From Sphingomonas sp. PL-96 (GTDB lineage Bacteria > Pseudomonadota > Alphaproteobacteria > Sphingomonadales > Sphingomonadaceae), in assembly GCF_020707215.1 (NCBI RefSeq), contig NZ_JAJFET010000001.1:248001-312000 (forward strand): 64,000 nucleotides of DNA. Reading direction: 5' to 3'. Positions 54,283-62,589 of this stretch are shown here, piece by piece; within the stretch, counting starts at the first letter, position 1, and every line of letters begins with the position of its first letter. Made by a program: the position numbers and the translations under genes. The notes beneath the pieces were generated by a model, which saw nothing but the letters and a program-made list of their open reading frames with translations, ran no database searches and was not told where the DNA came from.

Positions 54283-56007
54283 ATGACGCTGTACGCACGC
54301 TTTGCCGCTCATCTCGATGCCGCCCTCAACGCGCTGGTCGCGGCGGGTGACCTGCCGGAGGGGCTGGACCGACGCGCGGTGACGGTGGAGCCGCCGCGCG
54401 ACCCGAGCCATGGCGACCTGTCGACCAACGCCGCAATGGTGCTGGCCAAGCCCGCAAAGACCAACCCGCGCGCACTCGCCGAAAAGATCGTCGTCGAACT
54501 CGGCAAGCTGGATGCCGTCGAGGGTGTCTCGATCGCGGGGCCCGGCTTCATCAACATGACCCTGACGCAGGACACCTGGCGCGATGAGCTGCGCGCGATC
54601 ATCCAGGCGGGCGGCGACTATGGCCGTTCGACGATGGGGGCGGGGACCAGCGTCAATATCGAATATGTCTCGGCCAACCCGACCGGCCCCATGCACATGG
54701 GCCATTGCCGCGGTGCCGTGGTGGGCGATGCGCTGGCCAGCCTGCTCGAGTTCGTCGGGCACAAGGTGATCCGCGAATATTATGTCAACGATGCCGGCGG
54801 GCAGGTCGACGTGCTCGCCCGCTCGACGCACCTGCGCTACCGCGAGGCGCTGGGCGAGACGATCGAGATCCCGGAAGGGCTCTATCCGGGCGATTATTTG
54901 AAGCCGATCGGTGCAAAGCTCGCGGCCGAGCACGGCGACGCCTTTGTCGGACAGCCGGAGAGCGCGTGGCTGGCGCTGTTCCGCCGCGAGGCGGTCGCCG
55001 CCATGCTCGTCATGATCAAGGACGATCTCGCCCTGCTCGGCATCCACCACGACCTGTTCTCGTCGGAGGCCGAGCTCCAGGCGGCGGGCAAGCCCGAGGC
55101 GGCGGAGGCGTGGCTGCGCGAGCGCGGCCTCGTCTATGACGGCGTGCTCGAAGCGCCCAAGGGGGAGACGCCCGAGGACTGGGAGCCGGTCGAGCTGCCG
55201 CTGTTCCGCTCGACCCAGTTCGGCGACGACCAGGACCGCCCGATCAAGAAGTCCAACGGCCAGTGGACCTACTTCGGCGCCGACCTCGCCTATCACTTCC
55301 AGAAGGCGCAGACCGCCGACCAGCTGATCGACATCTGGGGTGCCGACCATGCCGGTACCGTCAAGCGCATCGTCGCCGCCGTCCAGGCGCTGACCGAGGG
55401 CAAGACCCGCTTCGACGTCAAGCTCGTCCAGATGGTCCGCCTGCTGCGCGCGGGCGAGCCGGTGAAGATGTCCAAGCGCGCCGGCAATTTCGTGACGCTG
55501 GCCGACGTGGTGCAGGAAGTCGGCAAGGACGTCGTTCGCTTCACCATGCTCACCCGCAAGGCGGACGCGCAAATGGACTTCGACTTCGCCAAGGTGGTGG
55601 AGGCGTCGAAGGACAATCCGGTCTTCTACGTGCAGTACGCCCATGCGCGAGTCGCCTCGCTCCATCGTCGTGCGGCCGAGGCGGGAATCGTGTGCAACAC
55701 CGTCGATCTGTCCCGGCTTGACGCAACCGAGCTGCGCCTGGTGCAGCGCGCCGCCCAGTTCCCGCGCATCGCAGAGGCAGCGGCAACCGCGCGCGAACCG
55801 CATCGTATCGCCTTCTATCTCTATGATCTGGCCGCCGAATTCCACGCTGCCTGGAACATGGGCAACGACGATCCGTCGCGCCGATATCTGCAGCCCGACG
55901 ATCCGGCGCTCACCTGCGCACGGCTTTTCCTGGCCGATGCCATCGGGCAGATTATCCGCAACGGGCTCGCCGTGATGGGCGTCGAGGCCGTCGAGGAGAT
56001 GCATTGA
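54283..56007 (+). CDS. argS: Arginyl-tRNA synthetase
   Basis: A 574-residue class I synthetase charging tRNA-Arg. The N-terminal Add1 domain is followed by the HIGH-type motif in SANPTGPMHMGHCRGAVVGD; the KMSKS-type motif is KMSKRAGNFVT. The C-terminal DALR anticodon-binding region includes NPVFYVQYAHARVASLHRRA. The next gene ATG overlaps its stop by one base. The ATG is in the CCC-ATG-ACG context with no strong SD. Confidence 0.96.
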   Translation: MTLYARFAAHLDAALNALVAAGDLPEGLDRRAVTVEPPRDPSHGDLSTNAAMVLAKPAKTNPRALAEKIVVELGKLDAVEGVSIAGPGFINMTLTQDTWRDELRAIIQAGGDYGRSTMGAGTSVNIEYVSANPTGPMHMGHCRGAVVGDALASLLEFVGHKVIREYYVNDAGGQVDVLARSTHLRYREALGETIEIPEGLYPGDYLKPIGAKLAAEHGDAFVGQPESAWLALFRREAVAAMLVMIKDDLALLGIHHDLFSSEAELQAAGKPEAAEAWLRERGLVYDGVLEAPKGETPEDWEPVELPLFRSTQFGDDQDRPIKKSNGQWTYFGADLAYHFQKAQTADQLIDIWGADHAGTVKRIVAAVQALTEGKTRFDVKLVQMVRLLRAGEPVKMSKRAGNFVTLADVVQEVGKDVVRFTMLTRKADAQMDFDFAKVVEASKDNPVFYVQYAHARVASLHRRAAEAGIVCNTVDLSRLDATELRLVQRAAQFPRIAEAAATAREPHRIAFYLYDLAAEFHAAWNMGNDDPSRRYLQPDDPALTCARLFLADAIGQIIRNGLAVMGVEAVEEMH

Positions 56008-56753
56008 TGGCCGAACGGCTCGCCACCGGCATGCACGCGCGCGACGAGGATCGCCTGCCATGGCTTGAAAGCGTGGATGCCCCGCCCGAGGCAAGCGCTT
56101 CGCTGTGGCGGGTCCTGCTGCTGGTGCTGGTGGCGCTGGCGGTGATCGGCGGCGTGATCTGGGCGGCGCTCAACCTCGGGTCGAGCGTGACCGGCGGCGG
56201 CGGCAATGGCGCGATCATCGCTGCGGAGAAGGGCCCCTACAAGGTCAAGCCCGACCAGCCCGGCGGCATGGAGGTGGAAGGCACCGGCGACACCGTCTTC
56301 GCCACCAGCGACGGACGGGCGACCGGAACCGCGACCGTCGACCTGAGCAAGGTGCCCGAGGCGCCGGTCGTCGGCCAGCCAATCCCCACGGCAGCGCCTG
56401 CCGCCGCGCCGACCGAGGCCGCACCCAAGGTGGTCGCGCAGGTCCCCGCCTCCGCCGGGCAGCTTCAGGCCCGCGCCCCGGCCCGGCAGGCAGCTCCGGC
56501 TCAGGCGCACACGGCCTCCGGGTCGGTCGTCCAGCTCGGCTCCTTCCCGCAGGCCAGCGTCGCCAACAGCAGCTGGCAACGGCTGTCCAAGCGCTTCGGC
56601 TATCTGGCGCCGATGACCCCGTCGATCGAACAGGCAGAGGTGAACGGCAAGACCGTCTACCGCCTGCGCGTCGACGCGGGCAGTGCCGGCGCGGCTGGGC
56701 AGCTTTGCGGCAAGCTCAAGCTTGCGGGCGAGGGCTGCTACATCGCGCGATGA
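56007..56753 (+). CDS. SPOR-domain membrane protein
   Basis: A 248-residue protein with a 33-residue cytoplasmic head, one membrane helix (VLLLVLVALAVIGGVIWAAL), a Pro/Ala-rich periplasmic linker and a C-terminal SPOR domain from SGSVVQLGSFPQASVANSSW, including a Cys pair (LCGKLKLAGEGCYIAR). SPOR domains bind septal glycan strands lacking stem peptides. The gene sits between argS and nagZ, a conserved alphaproteobacterial arrangement, and precedes a peptidoglycan-recycling enzyme. Confidence 0.87.
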   Translation: MAERLATGMHARDEDRLPWLESVDAPPEASASLWRVLLLVLVALAVIGGVIWAALNLGSSVTGGGGNGAIIAAEKGPYKVKPDQPGGMEVEGTGDTVFATSDGRATGTATVDLSKVPEAPVVGQPIPTAAPAAAPTEAAPKVVAQVPASAGQLQARAPARQAAPAQAHTASGSVVQLGSFPQASVANSSWQRLSKRFGYLAPMTPSIEQAEVNGKTVYRLRVDAGSAGAAGQLCGKLKLAGEGCYIAR

Positions 56754-56833
56754 GGGGCGGGGTACCGGCCGCCGCAATTTCGTGACACGACGCGGGTGTT
56801 CTAATCCCGCGCCCGACCGGCTAGGCAGCCGGC

Positions 56834-57841
56834 ATGAAGCCCGTGATCTTCGGCCTGTCCGGCCCCGTACTCACCGATGACGAAGCCGCCTTCTTCCGCG
56901 AGGTTGAGCCGGCCGGCTTCATCCTGTTCGGCCGCAACGTCGTCGACCGGCCGCAGCTGCGTGCGCTGACCGATTCGTTGCGTTCGCTCACCGGCCGCGG
57001 CGACCTGCCGATCCTGATCGACCAGGAGGGCGGGGCGGTCTCTCGCATGAAGCCGCCCCAATGGCCGGCATTTCCCGCCGGCGCCGCCTTTGCCCGGCTG
57101 TGGGACGTCGCCCCCGCCTCCGCGATCGAGGCGGCGCGCGCCAATGCCGAGGCGATCGGCCACACGCTGGCCGAGGTCGGGATCACCGTCGATTGCCTGC
57201 CGCTGCTCGACGTGCGCCAGCCCGACACCACCGCCGCCGTCGCCGAGCGCACTTATGGCGCCGAGCCGATGCAGGTCGCCGCGATCGGCCGCGCGGTGCT
57301 CGACGGGCTTGCCCGCGCCGGAGTGGTCGGCATCGTCAAGCACATGCCCGGCCATGGCCGGGCGCGGGTTGATAGCCATCTGGAGCTGCCGGTGGTCGAT
57401 GCAGACGAAGCGGCGCTGGAGCAGGACCTGGCGCCGTTCCGCACGCTGGCGAACGCCCCGATGGGGATGACCGCGCATGTCGTGTACCGCGCCTGGGACG
57501 CCGAACGGCCGGGCACCCTCTCGCCGACCGTGATCGGCGAGGTCATCCGCGGCCGCATCGGTTTCGACGGGCTGCTGATGACCGACGACATCGACATGAA
57601 GGCGCTGTCCGGCACAGCGGGCGAAAAGGCTGCCGCGGCGATCGAGGCCGGCTGCGACCTGGTGCTCGACTGCTGGGCGCGCATGGACGAGATGGTGGAG
57701 ATCGCCAGCCGGCTTGGGGAGATCGCCCCCGAAGGCCGCGCAAGACTGGACCGCGCCATGGCGAGCGTGACTCGCCCTGCCGAGGCAGCCGACATCACTC
57801 CCCTGTTGGAAAAGCGTGACGCCCTCCTGGCCCTCGCCTGA
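56834..57841 (+). CDS. nagZ: Beta-N-acetylhexosaminidase NagZ (GH3)
   Basis: A 335-residue cytoplasmic GH3 enzyme removing GlcNAc from 1,6-anhydro-MurNAc peptides in wall recycling. The flexible catalytic loop is KHMPGHGRARVDSH, with the Asp-His acid/base pair, and the nucleophile Asp is in LLMTDDIDMKAL. FGRNVVDRPQ and IDQEGGAVSRM match the substrate pocket. It probably feeds the same recycling that controls beta-lactamase induction in other bacteria; no ampR is present here. Confidence 0.94.
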   Translation: MKPVIFGLSGPVLTDDEAAFFREVEPAGFILFGRNVVDRPQLRALTDSLRSLTGRGDLPILIDQEGGAVSRMKPPQWPAFPAGAAFARLWDVAPASAIEAARANAEAIGHTLAEVGITVDCLPLLDVRQPDTTAAVAERTYGAEPMQVAAIGRAVLDGLARAGVVGIVKHMPGHGRARVDSHLELPVVDADEAALEQDLAPFRTLANAPMGMTAHVVYRAWDAERPGTLSPTVIGEVIRGRIGFDGLLMTDDIDMKALSGTAGEKAAAAIEAGCDLVLDCWARMDEMVEIASRLGEIAPEGRARLDRAMASVTRPAEAADITPLLEKRDALLALA

Positions 57842-57863
57842 CGCAAAGCCGACTCTTCTTCTT

Positions 57864-57964
57864 CGTACCCCGGCGGAGGCCGGGGCCCAGTTGGGAAAGC
57901 GGCGGTAAGGGAGCGCAGCCCCGATAGCACACCGCAACTGGGCCCCGGCCTCCGCCGGGGTACG
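57864..57964. repeat. 101-bp REP-type element with perfect 30-bp inverted arms
   Basis: Left arm 57864-57893 and right arm 57935-57964 are exact reverse complements, separated by 41 bases. Each arm is itself a small hairpin (CCCCGGC with GCCGGGG) followed by CCAGTTG. It occupies the gap between nagZ and scpA. A related left half with similar spacer sequence (GGGAGTGCAGTCCC there, GGGAGCGCAGCCCC here) lies at 60991. Confidence 0.85.
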
Positions 57965-58056
57965 CGTTGCACGCTGGAGTAGCCGCCTGCGATCCTCAGA
58001 CGCGCACGACGCCGCCCCCTCTGGCAATCCCCTGACGAAGCCTGTCTAACACCCCC

Positions 58057-58785
58057 ATGGAAACGGACGACACGCTGACGGTGGAGGTGGAGGGCTGGGA
58101 AGGCCCGCTCGACCTGCTGCTGGCGCTCGCCCGGACGCAAAAGGTCGACCTGCGCGAGATCTCGATCCTGAAGCTCGTCGAGCAGTATCTCGCCTATGTC
58201 GAGCAGGCGCGCGCGCTGAAGCTGGAGCTTGCCGCTGACTATCTGGTGATGGCCGCCTGGCTCGCCTTCCTCAAGTCCGCGCTGCTGCTGCCGCGCGATC
58301 CGGAGGCGCAGCCGGACCCGGAGGAACTGGCGCTCCGCCTGCAGCTGCGCCTCGAACGGCTGAACGCAATGCGCGAGGCCGGCGCCCGGCTGCTCGCGCG
58401 CGATCGCATCGGCCGCGACGTGTTCCCGCGCGGTGCGCCGGAGGGGCTGCGGGTGCTGCGCCACACGATCTGGCAGGCCGAAATCTACGACCTGGTCGCC
58501 GCCTATGGCCGGGTGAGCGCGCGCACCCGGCCGGTGCTCCACATCGTCCAGCATCGTGCCGTGATGACGCTGGAGACCGCGATCGAGCGGGTGTCGGCGA
58601 TGCTCGGCACCCATCTCGACTGGACAGTGCTGGAGCGGTTCCTGCCGGAGGATGCCGACGCCGCCTTCCGCCGCTCGGCCCTCGCCTCCAGCTTCCTGGC
58701 CGCGCTGGAACTCGCGCGGCAGGGCAGGGTCGAGCTCGACCAAAGCGCACCCTTCGCGCCGCTCCGCATCCGGGCGATCCGGTGA
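58057..58785 (+). CDS. scpA: Segregation and condensation protein A
   Basis: A 242-residue kleisin that bridges SMC heads in the bacterial condensin. It starts METDDTLTVEVEGWEGPLDL, continuing LLALARTQKVDLREISILKL, the ScpA N-terminal signature, and ends with a winged-helix-like segment. It overlaps scpB by four bases (GTGA). Confidence 0.94.
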   Translation: METDDTLTVEVEGWEGPLDLLLALARTQKVDLREISILKLVEQYLAYVEQARALKLELAADYLVMAAWLAFLKSALLLPRDPEAQPDPEELALRLQLRLERLNAMREAGARLLARDRIGRDVFPRGAPEGLRVLRHTIWQAEIYDLVAAYGRVSARTRPVLHIVQHRAVMTLETAIERVSAMLGTHLDWTVLERFLPEDADAAFRRSALASSFLAALELARQGRVELDQSAPFAPLRIRAIR

Positions 58786-59360
58786 GCGGCGCGACGGATG
58801 AACTGGTGCGCGCGGTGGAAGCGGTGCTGTTCGCCGCCGATTCGCCGATGAGCGTTGCTGCGATCCGCGCCTATGTGGGGGAGGGGGCGGACGTGCCGCG
58901 CGCGCTCGACCAGCTGGTGACCGACTATGCCGGGCGTGGCATCGCACCGGTCCGCCGCGGCGACCGCTGGCACTTCGAGACCGCGCCGGATCTCGCCCGC
59001 TTCCTGCGCCGCGACCGCGAGGAGCCCCGCCGCCTGTCCCGCGCCGGCATCGAGACGCTGGCAATCATCGCCTATCACGAACCGGTCACCCGCGCGGAGA
59101 TCGAGTCGATTCGCGGCGTCCAGGTAGCCAAGGGCACGATCGACGTGCTGATGGAGGCAGGCTGGGTGCGCCCGGCCGGACGTCGCGAGGTGCCGGGCCG
59201 GCCGCTCACCTATGCGACCACGCCCGAGTTTCTTAGCCATTTCGGCCTTCGCACCCGGCGCGACCTGCCCGGAATCGAGGACCTGCGCGCCGCCGGCCTG
59301 CTCGACCCGATCGACGTTGCCCTTGCGGGCGAACTGGAAAGCGGCGACGAGAGCGACTAA
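58782..59360 (+). CDS. scpB: Segregation and condensation protein B
   Basis: A 192-residue winged-helix partner of ScpA. VRAVEAVLFAADSPMSVAAI opens the first winged helix; the signature LSRAGIETLAIIAYHEPVTR and IESIRGVQVAKGTIDVLMEA mark the second. GTG start inside the scpA stop. Confidence 0.94.
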   Translation: MSGATDELVRAVEAVLFAADSPMSVAAIRAYVGEGADVPRALDQLVTDYAGRGIAPVRRGDRWHFETAPDLARFLRRDREEPRRLSRAGIETLAIIAYHEPVTRAEIESIRGVQVAKGTIDVLMEAGWVRPAGRREVPGRPLTYATTPEFLSHFGLRTRRDLPGIEDLRAAGLLDPIDVALAGELESGDESD

Positions 59361-59392
59361 GTGAGCGGCAACGCGCGTAATGGAGAGTGACA

Positions 59393-59674
59393 ATGGGCGG
59401 TCTTAGCATCTGGCATTGGCTCATCGTCGGGATCATCGTGCTCCTGCTGTTCGGCAAGGGGCGCTTTTCCGACATGATGGGCGACGTCGCCAAGGGACTG
59501 AAGAGCTTCAAGAAGGGCATGGCCGAGGACGACGATGATCTGCCGCCCGCGCGCCCGTCGCGCCTGGAGCAGCGCAACGAGGTCAACCGCAGCCCGGACG
59601 GCGAAGTCGTCGCACCGCGTGAACCGGCGCGCGACCCGGTTCGCGAAGCCGATCGTCCGCTCGACGACCGCTGA
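59393..59674 (+). CDS. tatA: Sec-independent translocase subunit TatA
   Basis: A 93-residue twin-arginine translocase pore component: one N-terminal helix ([19 protein letters not shown]), an amphipathic helix ([18 protein letters not shown]) with the FGKG hinge, and an acidic/basic tail. GGAGAGTGACA precedes the ATG. First of tatA-tatB-tatC. Confidence 0.94.
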   Translation: MGGLSIWHWLIVGIIVLLLFGKGRFSDMMGDVAKGLKSFKKGMAEDDDDLPPARPSRLEQRNEVNRSPDGEVVAPREPARDPVREADRPLDDR

Positions 59675-59729
59675 TCCTCATCTCTTCGGGGCTCGCCTGG
59701 CGCGCCCCACAGACGCGAACGGGCGCTGA

Positions 59730-60164
59730 ATGTTGGATTTCAATCCGGCCGAGCTGATGGTTGTGGCCGTGGTCGCGCTGCTGGTGATCGGCCCGAAGGA
59801 TCTTCCTAAGGCCATGCGGTTCGTCGGCCAGTGGGTCGGCAAGGCTCGCGGTGTCGCGCGCCAGTTCCGCTCGGGCTTCGACGCAATGGTGCGAGAAGCG
59901 GAACTGGCGGAAATGGAAAAGAAATGGGCGGAGGAAAACGCCCGCATCCTGCGCGAGCATCCCGCCGCACCGGCACCAGATGTCACGCCCGAAGCCTTGC
60001 CGGGCCCGGCGGACGTGACCAGCGCCGCCTCCGGTCTGGACGTACAGCCGGCGGAGGACGCGGGCGATGCGCCCATTCTGGTCGAACAGCCTCACGTCGT
60101 GCCGCTTGGAGAAGACGACCGTCCGGTCCAGCCGCCTGCGGTTGATGGAAAGGCACCGTCGTGA
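59730..60164 (+). CDS. tatB: Sec-independent translocase subunit TatB
   Basis: A 144-residue TatB. It begins MLDFNPAELMVVAVVALLVI with the conserved Glu in the helix and the GPKDLPKAMR hinge, then a long amphipathic helix (FVGQWVGKARGVARQFRSGF) and a Pro-rich acidic tail. Overlaps tatC by four bases. Confidence 0.93.
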   Translation: MLDFNPAELMVVAVVALLVIGPKDLPKAMRFVGQWVGKARGVARQFRSGFDAMVREAELAEMEKKWAEENARILREHPAAPAPDVTPEALPGPADVTSAASGLDVQPAEDAGDAPILVEQPHVVPLGEDDRPVQPPAVDGKAPS

Positions 60165-60937
60165 GGGATATTGACGAGAGCCAGGCACCGCTGCTCGATC
60201 ATCTCATCGAGCTTCGTCGGCGGCTGATTTTCTCGCTGATCGCGATCGGCATCGCGTTTGGCGCCTGCTTCTACTTTTCCGAGCAGATCTTTGGATTTCT
60301 CGTCCAGCCGCTGCTGGCGGCGGGGCAGAAGCGCATCATCTTCACCCAGATCTTCGAGGCATTTCTCGTTCAGGTGAAGGTTGCCTTCTTCGCGGCAATG
60401 ATGCTGTCCTTTCCCGTGATCGCGAACCAGCTGTGGCAATTCGTAGCGCCCGGCCTCTACCGGTCCGAAAAGAAGGCATTGCTGCCGTTCTTGCTGGCGA
60501 CGCCGGTGCTGTTCATCGCCGGGGCGGCGCTCGCCTATTATGTTACCATCCCGGTCGCGCTGCACTTTTCGCTGAGCTATCAGGGCGACCTGGGCGGGGT
60601 TCAGCAGGAGGCGCTACCTTCAGTCGCCGCCTATCTGTCCTTCGTGATGCAGTTCCTGTTCGCGTTCGGACTGGCGTTCCTGCTGCCCGTGCTGCTGATG
60701 CTGCTGGAGCTTGCCGGCATCGTCACCCGCGTGCAGTTGGTCAGCGCGCGCCGCTATGCAATCGTTGCGGCCTTTGCGATTTCGGCAGTCCTGACGCCGC
60801 CGGACGTCTGGTCGCAGATGCTCCTCGCGATCCCGCTGGTGCTGCTCTACGAGGTCGCGCTGATCGGCATCTGGTTCACCGAGCGCAAGCGCGCCCGCAA
60901 CGCCCCGTCCGAAGAAGAGGACGAGGCAAAGGCCTGA
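60161..60937 (+). CDS. tatC: Sec-independent translocase subunit TatC
   Basis: A 258-residue six-helix membrane protein that recognises twin-arginine signal peptides. The N-terminal SQAPLLDHLIELRRRLIFSL block and the first-loop Glu region are present, as are PGLYRSEKKALLPF and FAFGLAFLLPVLLMLL. GTG start in the tatB stop. Ends with a charged tail. Confidence 0.95.
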   Translation: MRDIDESQAPLLDHLIELRRRLIFSLIAIGIAFGACFYFSEQIFGFLVQPLLAAGQKRIIFTQIFEAFLVQVKVAFFAAMMLSFPVIANQLWQFVAPGLYRSEKKALLPFLLATPVLFIAGAALAYYVTIPVALHFSLSYQGDLGGVQQEALPSVAAYLSFVMQFLFAFGLAFLLPVLLMLLELAGIVTRVQLVSARRYAIVAAFAISAVLTPPDVWSQMLLAIPLVLLYEVALIGIWFTERKRARNAPSEEEDEAKA

Positions 60938-60990
60938 GCCCGGTGGCGGGCCAGCGGCGGAGCCACGCTCACCCTCCACACACCTCCTGA

Positions 60991-61034
60991 ACCCCGGCGA
61001 AGGCCGGGGTCCAGGTGGCGGACGGCCGAGAGGG
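60991..61034. repeat. REP-like half element related to the 57864 repeat
   Basis: ACCCCGGC-GAAG-GCCGGGGT forms an 8-base stem with a GAAG loop, followed by CCAGGTG and a spacer resembling the one at 57894. No right arm follows. Lies between tatC and the convergent serine hydrolase gene. Confidence 0.65.
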
Positions 61035-61099
61035 AGTGCAGTCCCCCAAGAAGGCCGCGGCGCGCCTGAACCTGCGATAGGTACGTCGACCCCGCCATG

Positions 61100-61189
61100 C
61101 GTATCCCTGCGAAAGCAGGCATCCAGGGCCAAGCAGAGCAAGCGGCCGTGGCGTTCGGAACCCTGGGCTCCTGCCTTCGCAGGAGCACG
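61100..61189. repeat. Paired REP-like palindromes in inverted orientation
   Basis: Left unit 61100-61128 (CCCTGCGAAAGCAGG core, then CATCCAGGG) and right unit 61161-61189 (CCCTGGG, then CTCCTGCCTTCGCAGGAG) are imperfect inverted copies. Both carry GAAR-type loops and a CCAGGG/CCCTGGG tail like the single copy at 54121. Confidence 0.7.
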
Positions 61190-61221
61190 GAATACCCCGC
61201 TAAAGCCCGGCGCTCTGACGC

Positions 61222-62589
61222 CTAGGGCGCAGCCAGCGCCGCCGCCTTGTTGATCAACCCGATGAAGCGCCCTTCGTCGATCGCCGCTTGCGGGTTGTTC
61301 CAGCTTCCGGCCACCCCGACCCAGCCGCCGGACCTGGCGCGCATCAGCAGCGTCATGTTGACCACACCGGGCTCCGATCCGCCCTTGTAGCCTACCCAGT
61401 CCCAGTGTGCCGCGTTTGCCGGCGCGATGCCGGGGTTCTTTGACAGCACCGCCCGCGCCTCCTCGCCGGCCGGCCCCTCGGTGTTGCGCCGCAGCCAGTC
61501 CATCACGCGCAGCAGGTCGTCGGCCGAGGCGAACCATTCGACCGTGCCGATCCGCATCGGCTTGCCGTCCTGGAACAGCGAGGCCGGGATCGCCGACACC
61601 GGTGCCTGCGCAACTGGCCCGGCCAGCAATGCACGACGGCCGGCGACATCCGCGGCGTCCCACCGCCGCCCGAGCGCGCCGCCCTCCAGCCCCTTCAGCT
61701 TGAACGCCTCCAAGGTACCCAGGAACGGCACATTGCGACGTTGCGCGTCCCGAATGCCGATCACCGGCAGCATGGCCTCCACCTTGTCGCGCCCCAGCGC
61801 GCGCAGCAGGAGGTCGGTCGCGGAATTGTCGCTGACGGAGATCATCTGCGTCGCCAGTTCTCGCAGCGAAACGCGCGTGCCCGCAGCCTTGTGCGTATAG
61901 CCGCCACCCGGAAGCGGGCTGCCGTCCAGCGTCACCACATCGCCCCACCGCCGCTCGCCAGCAGCGGTCGCTCGCACCAGCTCGGCCAGGATCACCAGCT
62001 TGAAGGCCGAACCGATCGCCAGCGGCGCCGCTGGATCGTGCGCCACCAGATGCTTCGGCCCGCCGTCCTCCAGCCGCGCCAGCGCAAAGCCGGTCGCGCC
62101 CGGCAGCGCCCGGATCGCATCGACCACCGCCTGGATGCTCGTCTCCGGCGCCTCGCGCGGTTCGCTGCCGGTGATGCGGAGCCCGGTCACCAGGTGCGGC
62201 GCGGCGGGATCGACCACGATCTGCCCCACCGCCGTCCCGCGCTCGAAGCCGAGGCGGAAATCGGCGACATGCGGGGTACGCGCCACCAGCCCTTCGAGTC
62301 GGGTCGGTTTGCCGAGGCCCGCCGTCAGCTGATCCCGCACCTGCCGGAACGCCGTCTCTGGGATCGCGGCGCGAAACTCCGGCGCGAAATACTGGTCATA
62401 GGGGATGCTGCCCGAAATCGCTGCTGCCAGCGTCTCGGCCCGTTGCTGTAGCTCCGGAGAGGCGGTCACGGTCGTGGACGCCGCAGGAGGAGGAGGCGCT
62501 TCCTGCGCGCCCAGCGGCGTGCTGGCCGCAAGCGCGATGCCCAACACCGCGGCCTGGAGCCGGCGACGCGACACCCGCTCAGCTCGCAC
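61222..62589 (-). CDS. Exported class A beta-lactamase-fold serine hydrolase
   Basis: A 455-residue protein with a signal peptide (LQAAVLGIALAASTPLGAQ). Residues about 45-145 form a small NTF2-like or DUF3887-type domain; the rest has the penicillin-recognising fold. Active-site motifs are SxxK at Ser194 (GSAFKL), SDN at 253-255 and KGG at Lys402 (YKGGSEPG), the last in place of KTG. Two-domain proteins of this kind include ORF12 of the clavulanate cluster, which is not an efficient beta-lactamase. The GTG overlaps the upstream gene by 11 bases; a GTG at 62574 is the alternative. Substrate unknown; true beta-lactamase activity is possible but not shown. Confidence 0.8.
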   Translation of the reverse strand: MRAERVSRRRLQAAVLGIALAASTPLGAQEAPPPPAASTTVTASPELQQRAETLAAAISGSIPYDQYFAPEFRAAIPETAFRQVRDQLTAGLGKPTRLEGLVARTPHVADFRLGFERGTAVGQIVVDPAAPHLVTGLRITGSEPREAPETSIQAVVDAIRALPGATGFALARLEDGGPKHLVAHDPAAPLAIGSAFKLVILAELVRATAAGERRWGDVVTLDGSPLPGGGYTHKAAGTRVSLRELATQMISVSDNSATDLLLRALGRDKVEAMLPVIGIRDAQRRNVPFLGTLEAFKLKGLEGGALGRRWDAADVAGRRALLAGPVAQAPVSAIPASLFQDGKPMRIGTVEWFASADDLLRVMDWLRRNTEGPAGEEARAVLSKNPGIAPANAAHWDWVGYKGGSEPGVVNMTLLMRARSGGWVGVAGSWNNPQAAIDEGRFIGLINKAAALAAP

